A stretch of 64,000 nt of DNA. It comes from Brucellaceae bacterium. Lineage in GTDB: Bacteria; Pseudomonadota; Alphaproteobacteria; Rhizobiales; Rhizobiaceae. Below, in pieces: positions 1 through 7,820 of the stretch (its first letter is position 1; the number at the start of each line of letters is the position of its first letter). A program made the translations under genes and the position numbers. The notes under the pieces are model-generated. The model searched no databases and was not told the origin of the DNA. It saw nothing but the letters and a program-made list of their open reading frames with translations. Location of the stretch: contig JACKJW010000014.1 of the NCBI GenBank assembly GCA_020637755.1, positions 1-64,000 on the forward strand. The letters are read 5' to 3'.

Positions 1-1313
1 GCGTTGGGGGTGCGGCCGACGTATGGGATGCCGTCAATGATGTCGGCAGCAGGCGTCGGCGCACGGTAGCCGTCGGTATCGAAGGGGAAGTCCTCCTTCT
101 TGGCCTTGCCTTCGGCGACCAGCATTTCGGCAGCCTTGAGGTAGATTTCGGGCTTGTAGACCGACTTGGCGACCTCGTCGTACCAGCTGTCCGGCTTGGT
201 TTCGCCGATCTGGCCCCAGCGGCGCATCTGGGTCAGGTACCAGACGGCGTCAGAGTAATAGGGGTAGGTCGCGTAGTGGCGGAAGAAGACGTTGAAGTCC
301 GGCACGTCGCGCTTGTCGCCCTTTTCATACTCGAAGGTGCCGGTCATGGAGTTGGCGATCACGGCCTTGTCGGCGCCCACATATTCTGGCTTGGACAGCA
401 TCTCGACCGCTTCCATGCGGTTTGCGTTGTCGTTCTCGTCCAGCCACATGGCGGCACGGATGAGTGCCTTGGTCAGGGCAAGCGTCGTGTTCGGGTTCTC
501 CTCGGCGAATTTCTTCGTCAGGCCGAACACCTTCTCCGGGTTGTTCTTCCAGATCTCATAGTCGGTGACGACCGGGACGCCGATGCCCTTGAACACCGCG
601 GCCTGGTTCCACGGTTCGCCCACGCAGTAGCCAAGGATGGTGCCGGCTTCCAACGTTGCCGGCATCTGCGGCGGCGGGGTGACGGAGAGCAGCGCGTCGG
701 CCTTGATCTGACCGGACACGTCGGTTGAGGAATAGTAGCCCGGATTGATGCCGCCGGAGGCCAGCCAGTAGCGAAGCTCGTAATTGTGGGTGGAGACCGG
801 GAAGACCATGCCCATGTTGAAAGGCTTGCCTTCGGCCTTGAACTTGTCGACGACCGGCTTCAGCGCATCGGCCTTGATGGGATGGACCGGCTTGCCGTCT
901 TCCATCGGCACATTGGCCTTCATCATGTCCCAGATTTCGTTGGAAACGGTGATGCCGTTGCCGTTCAGGTCCATGGAGAAGGGGGTGATGACCTCTGCCT
1001 TGGTGCCGAAACCGATGGTCGCGGCGATCGGCTGGCCGGCGAGCATGTGCGCGCCATCGAGTTCGCCCGTGATCACGCGGTCCAGCAGCACCTTCCAGTT
1101 GGCCTGCGGCTCAAGCGTGACATAAAGACCTTCATCCTCGAAATAGCCGAGTTCCTTGGCCACGGCGAGCGGGGCCATATCGGTGAGCTTGATAAAGCCG
1201 AACTTCAATTCATCCTTTTCAACATCGAGCATCTCGGCCGAAGCCGGGACAAGGCCCGTGGCAAGCAAGGCCAGCGTGGCGGCGGTCGTCATGAGAAAGC
1301 GGCGGTTGATCAT
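1..1313 (-). CDS. nrtA: Nitrate ABC transporter substrate-binding protein (NrtA/CmpA family), C-terminus cut by window edge
   Basis: Periplasmic nitrate-binding protein that would hand nitrate to a membrane permease and ATPase expected just outside the window. About 437 codons are visible from the ATG at 1313, close to full family length. The N-terminus has an RR pair followed by a hydrophobic stretch and an ASA-type cleavage site near residue 26, so export by Sec or Tat is likely. NrtA-family landmarks include [10 protein letters not shown] and GYCVGEPWN; the same segments recur in the paralogous NasS upstream (HNLELRYWLA, GFCVGEPWN). A weak purine-rich site (ACAGGA) precedes the ATG. The gene follows nasT-nasS on the same strand after a 370 bp gap that contains its own promoter and an antitermination leader. 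Family call is firm; nitrate rather than bicarbonate or cyanate as ligand rests on the NasS/NasT context. Confidence 0.93.
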   Translation of the reverse strand, partial: MINRRFLMTTAATLALLATGLVPASAEMLDVEKDELKFGFIKLTDMAPLAVAKELGYFEDEGLYVTLEPQANWKVLLDRVITGELDGAHMLAGQPIAATIGFGTKAEVITPFSMDLNGNGITVSNEIWDMMKANVPMEDGKPVHPIKADALKPVVDKFKAEGKPFNMGMVFPVSTHNYELRYWLASGGINPGYYSSTDVSGQIKADALLSVTPPPQMPATLEAGTILGYCVGEPWNQAAVFKGIGVPVVTDYEIWKNNPEKVFGLTKKFAEENPNTTLALTKALIRAAMWLDENDNANRMEAVEMLSKPEYVGADKAVIANSMTGTFEYEKGDKRDVPDFNVFFRHYATYPYYSDAVWYLTQMRRWGQIGETKPDSWYDEVAKSVYKPEIYLKAAEMLVAEGKAKKEDFPFDTDGYRAPTPAADIIDGIPYVGRTPN

Positions 1314-1371
1314 GGTCGGTCCTGTCTCTTGGTCCGTCCGGGGCGGCGGTATTGCTGCACCGGGTTGAATG

Positions 1372-1435
1372 AAAAAGCCGCCGGCCGAGACCTGCGCTCC
1401 GTTCATCCGGGAAGGCACGTGTCTCAGTCGGCGGC
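1372..1435 (-). terminator. Intrinsic terminator in the nrtA leader (attenuator)
   Basis: Reading the minus strand, the arm at 1435-1429 (GCCGCCG) pairs perfectly with 1383-1377 (CGGCGGC), and GAGAC at 1425-1421 pairs with GTCTC at 1391-1387. The structure ends in a run of five T at 1376-1372. It lies about 60 nt before the nrtA start and shares bases 1430-1435 with the second hairpin of the putative NasT target, so the two folds exclude each other. That is the classic attenuator arrangement. Confidence 0.8.
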
Positions 1436-1465
1436 TCTGCCTGTTGGCGCCCTTCATTGGACACC
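1430..1465 (-). promoter_or_regulatory. Putative NasT (ANTAR) target: two-hairpin antiterminator RNA
   Basis: On the minus strand a 7 bp stem (GGTGTCC with GGGCGCC, 1465-1446, two G-U pairs) closes a six-base loop AATGAA. Four bases later a 3 bp stem (GGC with GCC, 1441-1430) closes a six-base loop AGAGCC. Both loops have A at position 1 and G at position 4, the signature recognised by ANTAR-domain antiterminators. The second hairpin overlaps the 5' arm of the terminator at 1372-1435. With nasT only 1.4 kb upstream, the inferred mechanism is that NasT bound to both loops stops the terminator forming. The second stem is short, so pairing there is the weaker part of the call. Confidence 0.75.
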
Positions 1466-1500
1466 GAATTCTTGATCCGGGAGGATACGCAAATCTCAAG

Positions 1501-1516
1501 GCATGAAGCGTGCCAG
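1501..1516 (-). promoter_or_regulatory. Sigma-54 (-24/-12) promoter for nrtA
   Basis: The minus strand reads CTGGCACGCTTCATGC. GG and GC are 12 bp apart, as required for a sigma-54 promoter, and the -24 element TGGCACG matches consensus exactly; the -12 element is ATGC instead of TTGC. The predicted transcript would start near 1489, about 24 nt before the first leader hairpin, so the whole antiterminator lies in the transcript. This implies NtrC-type activation under nitrogen limitation. Confidence 0.7.
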
Positions 1517-1624
1517 TTTTTCAAACGCGCGGTAAGTCGCGGAAATTATTGTAATGTTTATGTTGCCCGCCTGGATGGCGGATCGATTGCACCTTGGAGC
1601 ATGCCCGAAAAATGGTGCGTTGCT

Positions 1625-1649
1625 GCACAAATATTGTGCGACGCACAAT
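1625..1649 (-). promoter_or_regulatory. Overlapping dyads, NtrC-like enhancer sites
   Basis: 1633-1649 is a perfect inverted repeat, ATTGTGCG-T-CGCACAAT. 1625-1639 is a near-perfect one, GCACAATATTTGTGC, resembling the GCAC-N7-GTGC core of NtrC sites. They lie about 136-160 bp upstream of the predicted sigma-54 start, a typical enhancer distance. Assignment to NtrC is inference; the dyads themselves are directly visible. Confidence 0.55.
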
Positions 1650-1683
1650 CCATGCACAAATCATGGGCTTTTCAGTGGTTCGG

Positions 1684-2856
1684 CTACAGCGTCTGCTGAC
1701 GAATGTAGGCGTCGAGGGCATCAGGATCGAAGATGCGCCCGTCGAAGAAGCCGTCCGGGCCAAGCATCAGCATGCCGCCGGAGGCGCCTGCCGTCTCGGC
1801 GCGCATCAGCGCCCCTTCCACCTTGGCATTGGCATTTGGGACAAGGCCGCCCGCCGCACCGATGGATGTCCGGTAGATGTCGGGCCGGTAGGTCTGGCGG
1901 GCCGTGAGGGCATTGTCCGACGTGTGCGTCACCATGCCCCAGCGCACCATTTGCGAATAGAACCAGAGGGCATGGCTCTCCCACGGAAAGGTGGCCGCGC
2001 GTTCAAAAGCCACAAAGCGGGCTGGGCCGGACAGGGCTTCTGTCAGGACGCCGGCCTTGACATTGAGTGCGGCGGGACCGGACAGGATGCCGGCCAGGGC
2101 CTCGCCATTGGCCGGATCGCCGCACCATCGGGCGGCCCGGTACAGGGCGGCCATGAGCGCATTGACGGTTCCGGTGTTTTCGTCCGCCCAGCGCCTGGTC
2201 ATGGACAGCACCTTTTCCGGGCTGTTGGCCCAGATGGCGTGCTTCACGGTGAGAATGCGGCCGGCACCGCGCGCAACGGCCATCGTGTTCCAGGGTTCGC
2301 CGACGCAGAAGCCGTCGAGATCGCCCTGCGCCAATGCGTCCGGCATGAAGGAAGGCGGCAGTATGACGATGTCCACGTCGCGCTCCGGAGAGATGCCACT
2401 GGCGGCCAGCCAGTAGCGCAGTTCCAGATTGTGCGACGAGTGGGCGTGGACCACGCCCAGCCGCAGGACAGGGCGGCCGGATTTCGCGCGCCGCGCAATG
2501 GCCTGGCGCAGGCCAGCACCTGCAGCGGACGCATCATCAACGCCTGCGACGCCGATTTCGTGATGCAATTCGGCCGAGACGGTGATGGCATTGCCGCCGA
2601 GGCCCAGCGCCATCGGCGCAATCATCGGCGTGGAAAAGGGCGTCAGGCCGAGATTGGCCGCAATCGGCATGGGGGCCAGCATGTGGGCGACATCCACGTG
2701 CCCGACGGCCATCCGGTCGCGCACATTGGCCCAGGATGTCTCGCGGAGAAGGTGGAGATCAATCCCTTCCTCCTCGGCAAACCCGCATTCACGCGCCGCG
2801 ATCAGAAGCGAGGCGTCGAGAAGGGGGATGAAGGCTGCACGCACGGAATGGGTCAT
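1684..2856 (-). CDS. nasS: Cytosolic nitrate sensor NasS (NrtA-like protein without signal peptide)
   Basis: 390 aa, homologous to NrtA over its whole length (shared HNLELRYWLA and FCVGEPWN segments), but the N-terminus starts directly with the mature fold and has no signal peptide. That is the known difference between NasS and NrtA. NasS holds NasT inactive in a complex and releases it when nitrate or nitrite binds. The gene overlaps the 3' end of nasT by 4 bp (ATGA, 2853-2856), so the two are translationally coupled and probably made in matched amounts. Lack of a signal sequence plus linkage to an ANTAR regulator makes a transport role unlikely. Confidence 0.9.
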   Translation of the reverse strand: MTHSVRAAFIPLLDASLLIAARECGFAEEEGIDLHLLRETSWANVRDRMAVGHVDVAHMLAPMPIAANLGLTPFSTPMIAPMALGLGGNAITVSAELHHEIGVAGVDDASAAGAGLRQAIARRAKSGRPVLRLGVVHAHSSHNLELRYWLAASGISPERDVDIVILPPSFMPDALAQGDLDGFCVGEPWNTMAVARGAGRILTVKHAIWANSPEKVLSMTRRWADENTGTVNALMAALYRAARWCGDPANGEALAGILSGPAALNVKAGVLTEALSGPARFVAFERAATFPWESHALWFYSQMVRWGMVTHTSDNALTARQTYRPDIYRTSIGAAGGLVPNANAKVEGALMRAETAGASGGMLMLGPDGFFDGRIFDPDALDAYIRQQTL

Positions 2857-3455
2857 TCTCCGTCCTTTCCGCCCAGCAGGCTGGCCGACATCAGCAGGCT
2901 TTCGGCGACCTCCGCAATCTTGCGGTTCTGATTCATCGCGGTGGTCCTGAGCAGCGTGTAGGCCGCATTCTCGTCCACGCCGCGCGTCTTCATGAGGAGG
3001 CGCTTGGCCTTGTCGACGGCATCGCGGCCGGCAAGCGCCGAGCGGGCATCTTCCAGTTCCCGTTCCAGCCGGGAATAGGCATTGAAGCGGCTGACCGCCA
3101 TTTCCATGATGGAGCGCACGCGATCCTGCCGGAATCCGTCCACCACATAGGCCGAGACGCCCGCCTCAATGGCCGCTTCCATGGAAGCATGGTCGGATTT
3201 GTCGACAAACATGGCGATCGGCCGTTTGACCGCGCGTGCGACCTGAAGCATGTCTTCCAGCATGTCGCGGTTGGGGTGGCCCAGATCCATGATGATGACA
3301 TCGGGCGTGATCTGTGACAGCCGTGCCGCCAGCCCGTGCATCCCGGTCAGCACATGGACATCATGATAGCCCTCCTTGCGCAGGCCTTCCTCGATGATGG
3401 AAGCGCGGGCAGGGTGGGTATCGATCACGGCGATGGTGGACCGGGCAGGAGTCAT
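2853..3455 (-). CDS. nasT: ANTAR-domain transcription antiterminator NasT
   Basis: 200 aa. Residues 1-125 are a response-regulator-like receiver (Asp57 in VIIMDLG), but the acidic pair normally near position 10 is reduced to a single Asp12. Residues about 130-190 form the ANTAR RNA-binding domain (AKRLLM, then NENAAYTLLR-like helix and a RKIAEVAESLL helix). NasT binds two hexaloop hairpins in leader RNAs of nitrate-assimilation operons and prevents termination; activity is controlled by NasS rather than by phosphorylation. A likely target lies before nrtA at 1430-1465. No clear sigma-54 site is seen before nasT itself. Confidence 0.93.
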   Translation of the reverse strand: MTPARSTIAVIDTHPARASIIEEGLRKEGYHDVHVLTGMHGLAARLSQITPDVIIMDLGHPNRDMLEDMLQVARAVKRPIAMFVDKSDHASMEAAIEAGVSAYVVDGFRQDRVRSIMEMAVSRFNAYSRLERELEDARSALAGRDAVDKAKRLLMKTRGVDENAAYTLLRTTAMNQNRKIAEVAESLLMSASLLGGKDGE

Positions 3456-3760
3456 GGGCCAATCTTTGCCCAGCCGAAGCGATTGTGCAATGCATCATAA
3501 TCAGGTGCGCACAGGGCATGGTTGCTCCGGGCCGATCGGCGGCTCCCGAAATTGAAACCGGGCAAATGCGAGAAGAGGCGGTCCTGCTACCTTTCGGGGA
3601 ACGGCCTTCCTTGGCATCATCAAAGGTGGTGATCTTCCTTCCAAGCCCATGAAATAACGTAGCAAGTTCGTGAAACCGCAGACAATTTTATCGATCCGCT
3701 TAACAGCATGGTCGTTTCCGCGTGGGATTATGATGGCGCAGAGCGAATGCTGCGGAGGGC
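3456..3760. other. Intergenic region between divergent nasT and tadG-like genes
   Basis: 305 bp that must hold the promoters of both divergent units. I see no strong -35/-10 pair, no convincing dyad operator and no T-tract terminator. A 44-codon open frame at 3518-3652 has no ribosome-binding site and is not called. The only clear signal is a short GGAGGG at 3754-3759 in front of the GTG start at 3761. Confidence 0.5.
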
Positions 3761-5005
3761 GTGAAATTGAAGATCAAGAAGTTCCTGGCATGCGAGTCGG
3801 GGAATTATACCATCGCAACGGCGGTCACCGTGGTGCCGCTCATGGCAGCGGTCATGGGCGTGACGGACCTTTCCATGAGCACCACGCAGAAGACCAATGC
3901 GCAGGCAGCGCTTGATTCTGCGGCCATCGCCATTGCCATCAACACCAACAAGGGCAAGAGCGAGGAAGAGCTGGAGGCCATCGGCCTGAAAGTCTTCGAG
4001 GCCAACCTGAAGCATGACGCGAATCTCGACGCCACCTTTGAATTTCCGGGCGTGACGCATGACGATTCCGGATTGCCGGAATTCGATGGCTCGACCTATG
4101 TCACGGTCATGGCTCCGTTCCGGGCCAATTCGCTGTTCAACCTGTCGCGCGGTGCGAGCACGACGCTCGTCAGCAAGGTGACGATCATGCCGGGCGATCC
4201 GGCTTGTGTGGTCTCGCTTTCGGCCAGTGCTTCGCCGGCGATCCGCCTGTGGGGTAGCACGGAAGTGGAACTGGACGGCTGCGCCATGGCCGCCAATTCG
4301 AGCGCGGATGAGGCCATCAAGCGGGGCGGCAATGCCAAGCTCAAGGCGGAATGCGTCTCGACAGTGGGCGGCACCAGCGGCATTGATTCAAGTTCCCGTG
4401 TCGACCTGGAATGCAGCGCCTCGATCGAAGGTGCCATGGCGGTTGTCGATCCTCTGGCAGGCATGAGCGCTCCGGCCAATGGCGCCTGCAAGAGCCTGCC
4501 GACCGGCAACGCCAACACGGTCAAGACCCTCCAGCCGGGCACCTATTGCAACAAGAACATTTCTGGCAACTACATCCTGCAGCCTGGTACCTATATCCTT
4601 GACGGCGGCGAGATCGATATCGGCAACAATGATACCTTCACCGGTGCCGGCGTCACGATCTTCCTGAAGAACGACGCTTCGGTATCCTTCGGTGCCAATG
4701 CCATCGTCACGCTTTCGGCCCCGACATCGGGCACCTATGCGGGCATCCTGTTCTTCTCAGACCGCGGCAATACCGCGACCCTCGACTTTGGCGGCGGCGC
4801 GCTCACGACGCTCGCTGGCTACATCTATGCGCCAGACGGCCATGTCGAGTTCGCGGGCAATTCGACGGCTGGCGGCAATGCCTGCATCCGAATCGCGGCC
4901 AGCACAGTGAACATGACGGGCAATACCGGCCTGAAGGCCGATTGCAGTGCCGTGTTCGGTTCGCTGGACATGACACTCGCCGGCAATATCCGCTTCATCC
5001 AGTAG
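3761..5005 (+). CDS. TadG-like (Tad domain) surface protein, first of a tandem pair
   Basis: 414 aa from a GTG start with GGAGGG close upstream. The N-terminus matches the Flp pilus TadG-like module: a short basic segment, ESGNY in the place of the usual RRGN box, then a hydrophobic helix (about residues 15-38) and a segment with QAALDSAAIAIA. After the helix comes a beta-rich domain of about 350 aa with PGDPAC, several Cys residues, PGTY turns and a C-terminal NMTGN-type repeat, suggesting a beta-helix or sandwich outside the membrane. No VWA MIDAS motif is seen. It is followed 9 bp later by a clear paralog of the same layout. No other tad/cpa genes are in the window, so a role in pilus assembly is only possible; anchoring to the inner membrane with an exported C-terminal domain is more secure. 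Confidence 0.75.
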   Translation: MKLKIKKFLACESGNYTIATAVTVVPLMAAVMGVTDLSMSTTQKTNAQAALDSAAIAIAINTNKGKSEEELEAIGLKVFEANLKHDANLDATFEFPGVTHDDSGLPEFDGSTYVTVMAPFRANSLFNLSRGASTTLVSKVTIMPGDPACVVSLSASASPAIRLWGSTEVELDGCAMAANSSADEAIKRGGNAKLKAECVSTVGGTSGIDSSSRVDLECSASIEGAMAVVDPLAGMSAPANGACKSLPTGNANTVKTLQPGTYCNKNISGNYILQPGTYILDGGEIDIGNNDTFTGAGVTIFLKNDASVSFGANAIVTLSAPTSGTYAGILFFSDRGNTATLDFGGGALTTLAGYIYAPDGHVEFAGNSTAGGNACIRIAASTVNMTGNTGLKADCSAVFGSLDMTLAGNIRFIQ

Positions 5006-5014
5006 GGCGTTCCC

Positions 5015-6229
5015 ATGCTTTTCCGGCTGATCCGCAATTTCCGTAACGACCGCCGGGGCAATCTGGCGGTGACGGCCGGATTGCTTGGGGTTCCGCTGGC
5101 CATCGCGGGTGCCATGGGTATCGATTCGGCCAATATGAGCCGGTTGAAAAGCGGAATGCAGAATGCGGCCGATGCTGCCGTGATGACCGCGGCGCTGAAC
5201 CTTGGCCGTCCGGATGTCGGAGCCTATGCGGGCAAAGTGTTCGACAGCAATATTGCCGAGGACAACTACGGCACGCAGTCCGCGCGCCCGGTCTATTCCT
5301 ATGGCGGTGTCACCCATGATGCCGACGGCAATCCGGTCGTCACGGTTTCGGCCTCGCTGGCTTATCAGCGCATGATCAATGTTGCACCGGGCAGCAACAC
5401 CGCCGGTTCTCGCACGATTTCCGTTTCGGCAAAGGCCACCCTGCCGCCGGGCGACCCGGCCTGCATTTTCGCATTGAGCGGAACTGCCAGCCGTTCGATC
5501 AATGTTGCAGGTTCGACCACCGTGGACATTGATGGCTGCGTCGTGGGGTCCAACTCCACGGCGGACGATTCCATTTATGTCGGTGGCGCGGGAACGCTGG
5601 ACGCCGATTGTGTCGTTTCCTCCGGCGGCATCGATGCCGGGACGGGACTGACAACGGATTGCTCGGCCAATCGCGAGCACTACATCCAGTCGCCGGACCC
5701 GCTGGCGACTGTTCCTGAGCCGTTGCCAGGCGTCCTGTTGGCCAACCCCGCCAAGAAAGACACAACGGTTGCCGCAGGCCGCTACAACGATCTCGACCTC
5801 GACGGCACCAAAACGCTGGCGCCGGGCCTGTATTACATCGACGGCGACCTGACCGTTCACGGCGACATTACGGGCACCGGTGTCACCTTCTACCTTGCCA
5901 ACGGATCGGTGAAAATCAACGGTGCGGCCAATCTGGTCATCACGCCGCCGACCACCGGTGACTATGCCGGAATTTCCTTCTTTGGCGGACGGACGAACAC
6001 CAACAGCCAGAGCTTTACCGGCAGCGGCACGATCTCGCTGGACGGCTTTGTCTATTTCCCGGCAGCCGACGTCACCTATCAGGGCAATTCGACCAGCTAT
6101 TCGCAATGCATGCGCATTGTCGCGAACACGGTCACCATGACCGGCAATTCAGACCTGAGCGCCGATTGTTCAGCCGTTCTGGGCGGCCGTGAGGCGCTGC
6201 TGGCCGGCCAGCCGTATATTTCCGGCTGA
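5015..6229 (+). CDS. TadG-like (Tad domain) surface protein, second of a tandem pair
   Basis: 404 aa. The N-terminus NDRRGNLAVTAGLLGVPLAIAGAM is a textbook TadE/TadG start: RRGN box followed by one membrane helix (about residues 19-40), then QNAADAAVMTAAL. The C-terminal region repeats the landmarks of the upstream protein in the same order: PGDPAC near residue 145, a DGC motif, an APGLYYIDGDLTV block, GDYAGISFF, and an NTVTMTGNSDLSADCSAV ending. The two proteins are therefore duplicates that have diverged. Nine bp separate the genes, so they form an operon. Function unknown; see the first gene of the pair. Confidence 0.75.
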   Translation: MLFRLIRNFRNDRRGNLAVTAGLLGVPLAIAGAMGIDSANMSRLKSGMQNAADAAVMTAALNLGRPDVGAYAGKVFDSNIAEDNYGTQSARPVYSYGGVTHDADGNPVVTVSASLAYQRMINVAPGSNTAGSRTISVSAKATLPPGDPACIFALSGTASRSINVAGSTTVDIDGCVVGSNSTADDSIYVGGAGTLDADCVVSSGGIDAGTGLTTDCSANREHYIQSPDPLATVPEPLPGVLLANPAKKDTTVAAGRYNDLDLDGTKTLAPGLYYIDGDLTVHGDITGTGVTFYLANGSVKINGAANLVITPPTTGDYAGISFFGGRTNTNSQSFTGSGTISLDGFVYFPAADVTYQGNSTSYSQCMRIVANTVTMTGNSDLSADCSAVLGGREALLAGQPYISG

Positions 6230-6456
6230 GGGTCCGGTCTCAGGGCTCTGCCGAGCAAGGTCGTCCGGGCCACCGTAACCGCTGGAACGCCTGCGCAATG
6301 CGCCGCCATCAAATTGCCCAGATGCCGTCACAATGGATTAATCGGCTACTAAATGTTTTCTGCCAAAACTGTGCAGGAAACGGCTTGGCATATCTGTCGC
6401 CAGACGCGATGGATGTGAGCGGGCAGGGGACTGTAAGCCAGGAGAGGGCTTGGGGA

Positions 6457-7707
6457 ATGGTGCATATCGTGAAGCGAAGCCTTGGTCTTGCCATGGCCGG
6501 AGCAGCATGTGCCTTGCTGGCTGCCTGTGCGAGCACGTCCACGGTCACGCACTCCGCCATCGCGCCCAAGCCCACCAAGGAATATTTCGCCGAGAAGGAA
6601 TATGGCGTCAAAGCCAGCCCGCGCGTTTCCACCAAGCGTTCGCGCCTGACCCGTGGCGGCGGCCGCTACCAGGTTGGCAAGCCCTATCAGGTGCGTGGCA
6701 AGTGGTACTATCCGAAGGAAGAACCGGGCTACTCCAAGACCGGTCTGGCCTCCTGGTATGGCGATGCCTTCCACGGCCGCCTGACGGCCAATGGCGAAAT
6801 CTATGACATGACGCACCTGACGGCGGCGCATCCGACGATGCCGTTGCCCTCCTATGCGCGCGTCACCAATCTCGACAACGGTGCATCAGTCATCGTGCGC
6901 GTCAACGACCGCGGTCCCTATGCCCATGGCCGGGTGATCGACCTGTCGCGCAAGGCCGCCGAGATGCTGGACTACAAGCACAAGGGCGTTGCGACGGTGA
7001 AGGTCGATTATGTCGGTCCGGCCCGCCTCGACGGACAGGATGAAGCCTATCTGGTTGCTTCCTACCAACCCAACGGCGTCAAGATGGACCCGGCTTCGGT
7101 TGGCCAGCCGTCCGGCGTGATGCTTGCGATGAATGCCCCGCAGCCGTCGCCCCAGGTTTCCGTCGTTTCCGTCCGCAGGCCGGACGGCGCGCTTCCCGGT
7201 GTGATCCGCGCCAATTCCTATGCCCCGGCCAATACCTCGCCGCTGCCGGTCGGTTCCGTCGCGCCGGCAGAGGCCGATGCGGCAGCGCCCCTGGTTCTTC
7301 CCGACACCGTTCCGGCGCCGGAGTTCCGGCCTGATGCCATTGCCGCCGGCCAGCTGCGCGCGCCGCTTCTTGGCTATGCGCCCGAGCGCATGACCGCCGG
7401 TGCCGAGGCCATCGACCGGCTGATCCGCCGCAATGATGGGGTGTTGGACGCTGCCTCGCTGCGGGCCGCCTATGTTCGTGATGGGCGGATCGAAAACCCC
7501 GCCTATGTGGCTGCCGGGACCTTCACGGTGGAAGCCGAAGCCCGCAAGGCGCTTGCCACGCTTTCGCGGCTCGGCCGTGCCGAGATCGTGGCTGCCGCAG
7601 GTGCCTGGACGGTCAATGTACATCCGCTGCCGGGCAAGTCCGAGGACGCGCTTCTTCAGGCGCTCTGGGCCAAGGGATTTGCCGACGCCTTCACGGTGCG
7701 GGAATAG
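6457..7707 (+). CDS. rlpA: RlpA-type septal lipoprotein with SPOR domain
   Basis: 416 aa using the ATG at 6457, which gives a lipoprotein signal ending in LLAAC (Cys about residue 24) and has GGAGAG upstream; a longer in-frame start at 6298 would place about 53 residues before this signal and is rejected. The RlpA double-psi beta-barrel follows (ASWYGDAFHGRLTANGEIYD, then RVNDRGPYAHGRVIDLS), including the conserved His and Asp of the catalytic region. The last 70 residues resemble a SPOR domain that binds denuded septal glycan. RlpA cleaves such glycans in some bacteria and aids daughter-cell separation. It precedes a D,D-carboxypeptidase gene, a linkage that fits peptidoglycan work. Confidence 0.88.
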   Translation: MVHIVKRSLGLAMAGAACALLAACASTSTVTHSAIAPKPTKEYFAEKEYGVKASPRVSTKRSRLTRGGGRYQVGKPYQVRGKWYYPKEEPGYSKTGLASWYGDAFHGRLTANGEIYDMTHLTAAHPTMPLPSYARVTNLDNGASVIVRVNDRGPYAHGRVIDLSRKAAEMLDYKHKGVATVKVDYVGPARLDGQDEAYLVASYQPNGVKMDPASVGQPSGVMLAMNAPQPSPQVSVVSVRRPDGALPGVIRANSYAPANTSPLPVGSVAPAEADAAAPLVLPDTVPAPEFRPDAIAAGQLRAPLLGYAPERMTAGAEAIDRLIRRNDGVLDAASLRAAYVRDGRIENPAYVAAGTFTVEAEARKALATLSRLGRAEIVAAAGAWTVNVHPLPGKSEDALLQALWAKGFADAFTVRE

Positions 7708-7820
7708 GCCGGGCTTGCCGCCGGCCATCGCTGATTTCCTGACGCAGCTGTTGCGGTTGCCGGACGCGCATCAACTTTGCTAGGGTTTGCCCGGGGCTCC
7801 ATCGGGGAAATCTTTCAGCC

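Noticed and set aside
3456..3530. Sigma-54 site upstream of nasT
   Set aside because: No GG/GC pair with 12 bp spacing in the minus strand; only AT-poor repeats of TGCGCA type.
3518..3652. 44-codon open frame in the nasT/tadG intergenic region
   Set aside because: No ribosome-binding site, no recognisable composition or motif, and it overlaps the likely promoter space of two divergent units.
4757..6106. 449-codon antisense frame across the TadG-like pair
   Set aside because: Codon shadow of GC-rich coding DNA; its protein has no motif and the sense strand carries two clear paralogs.
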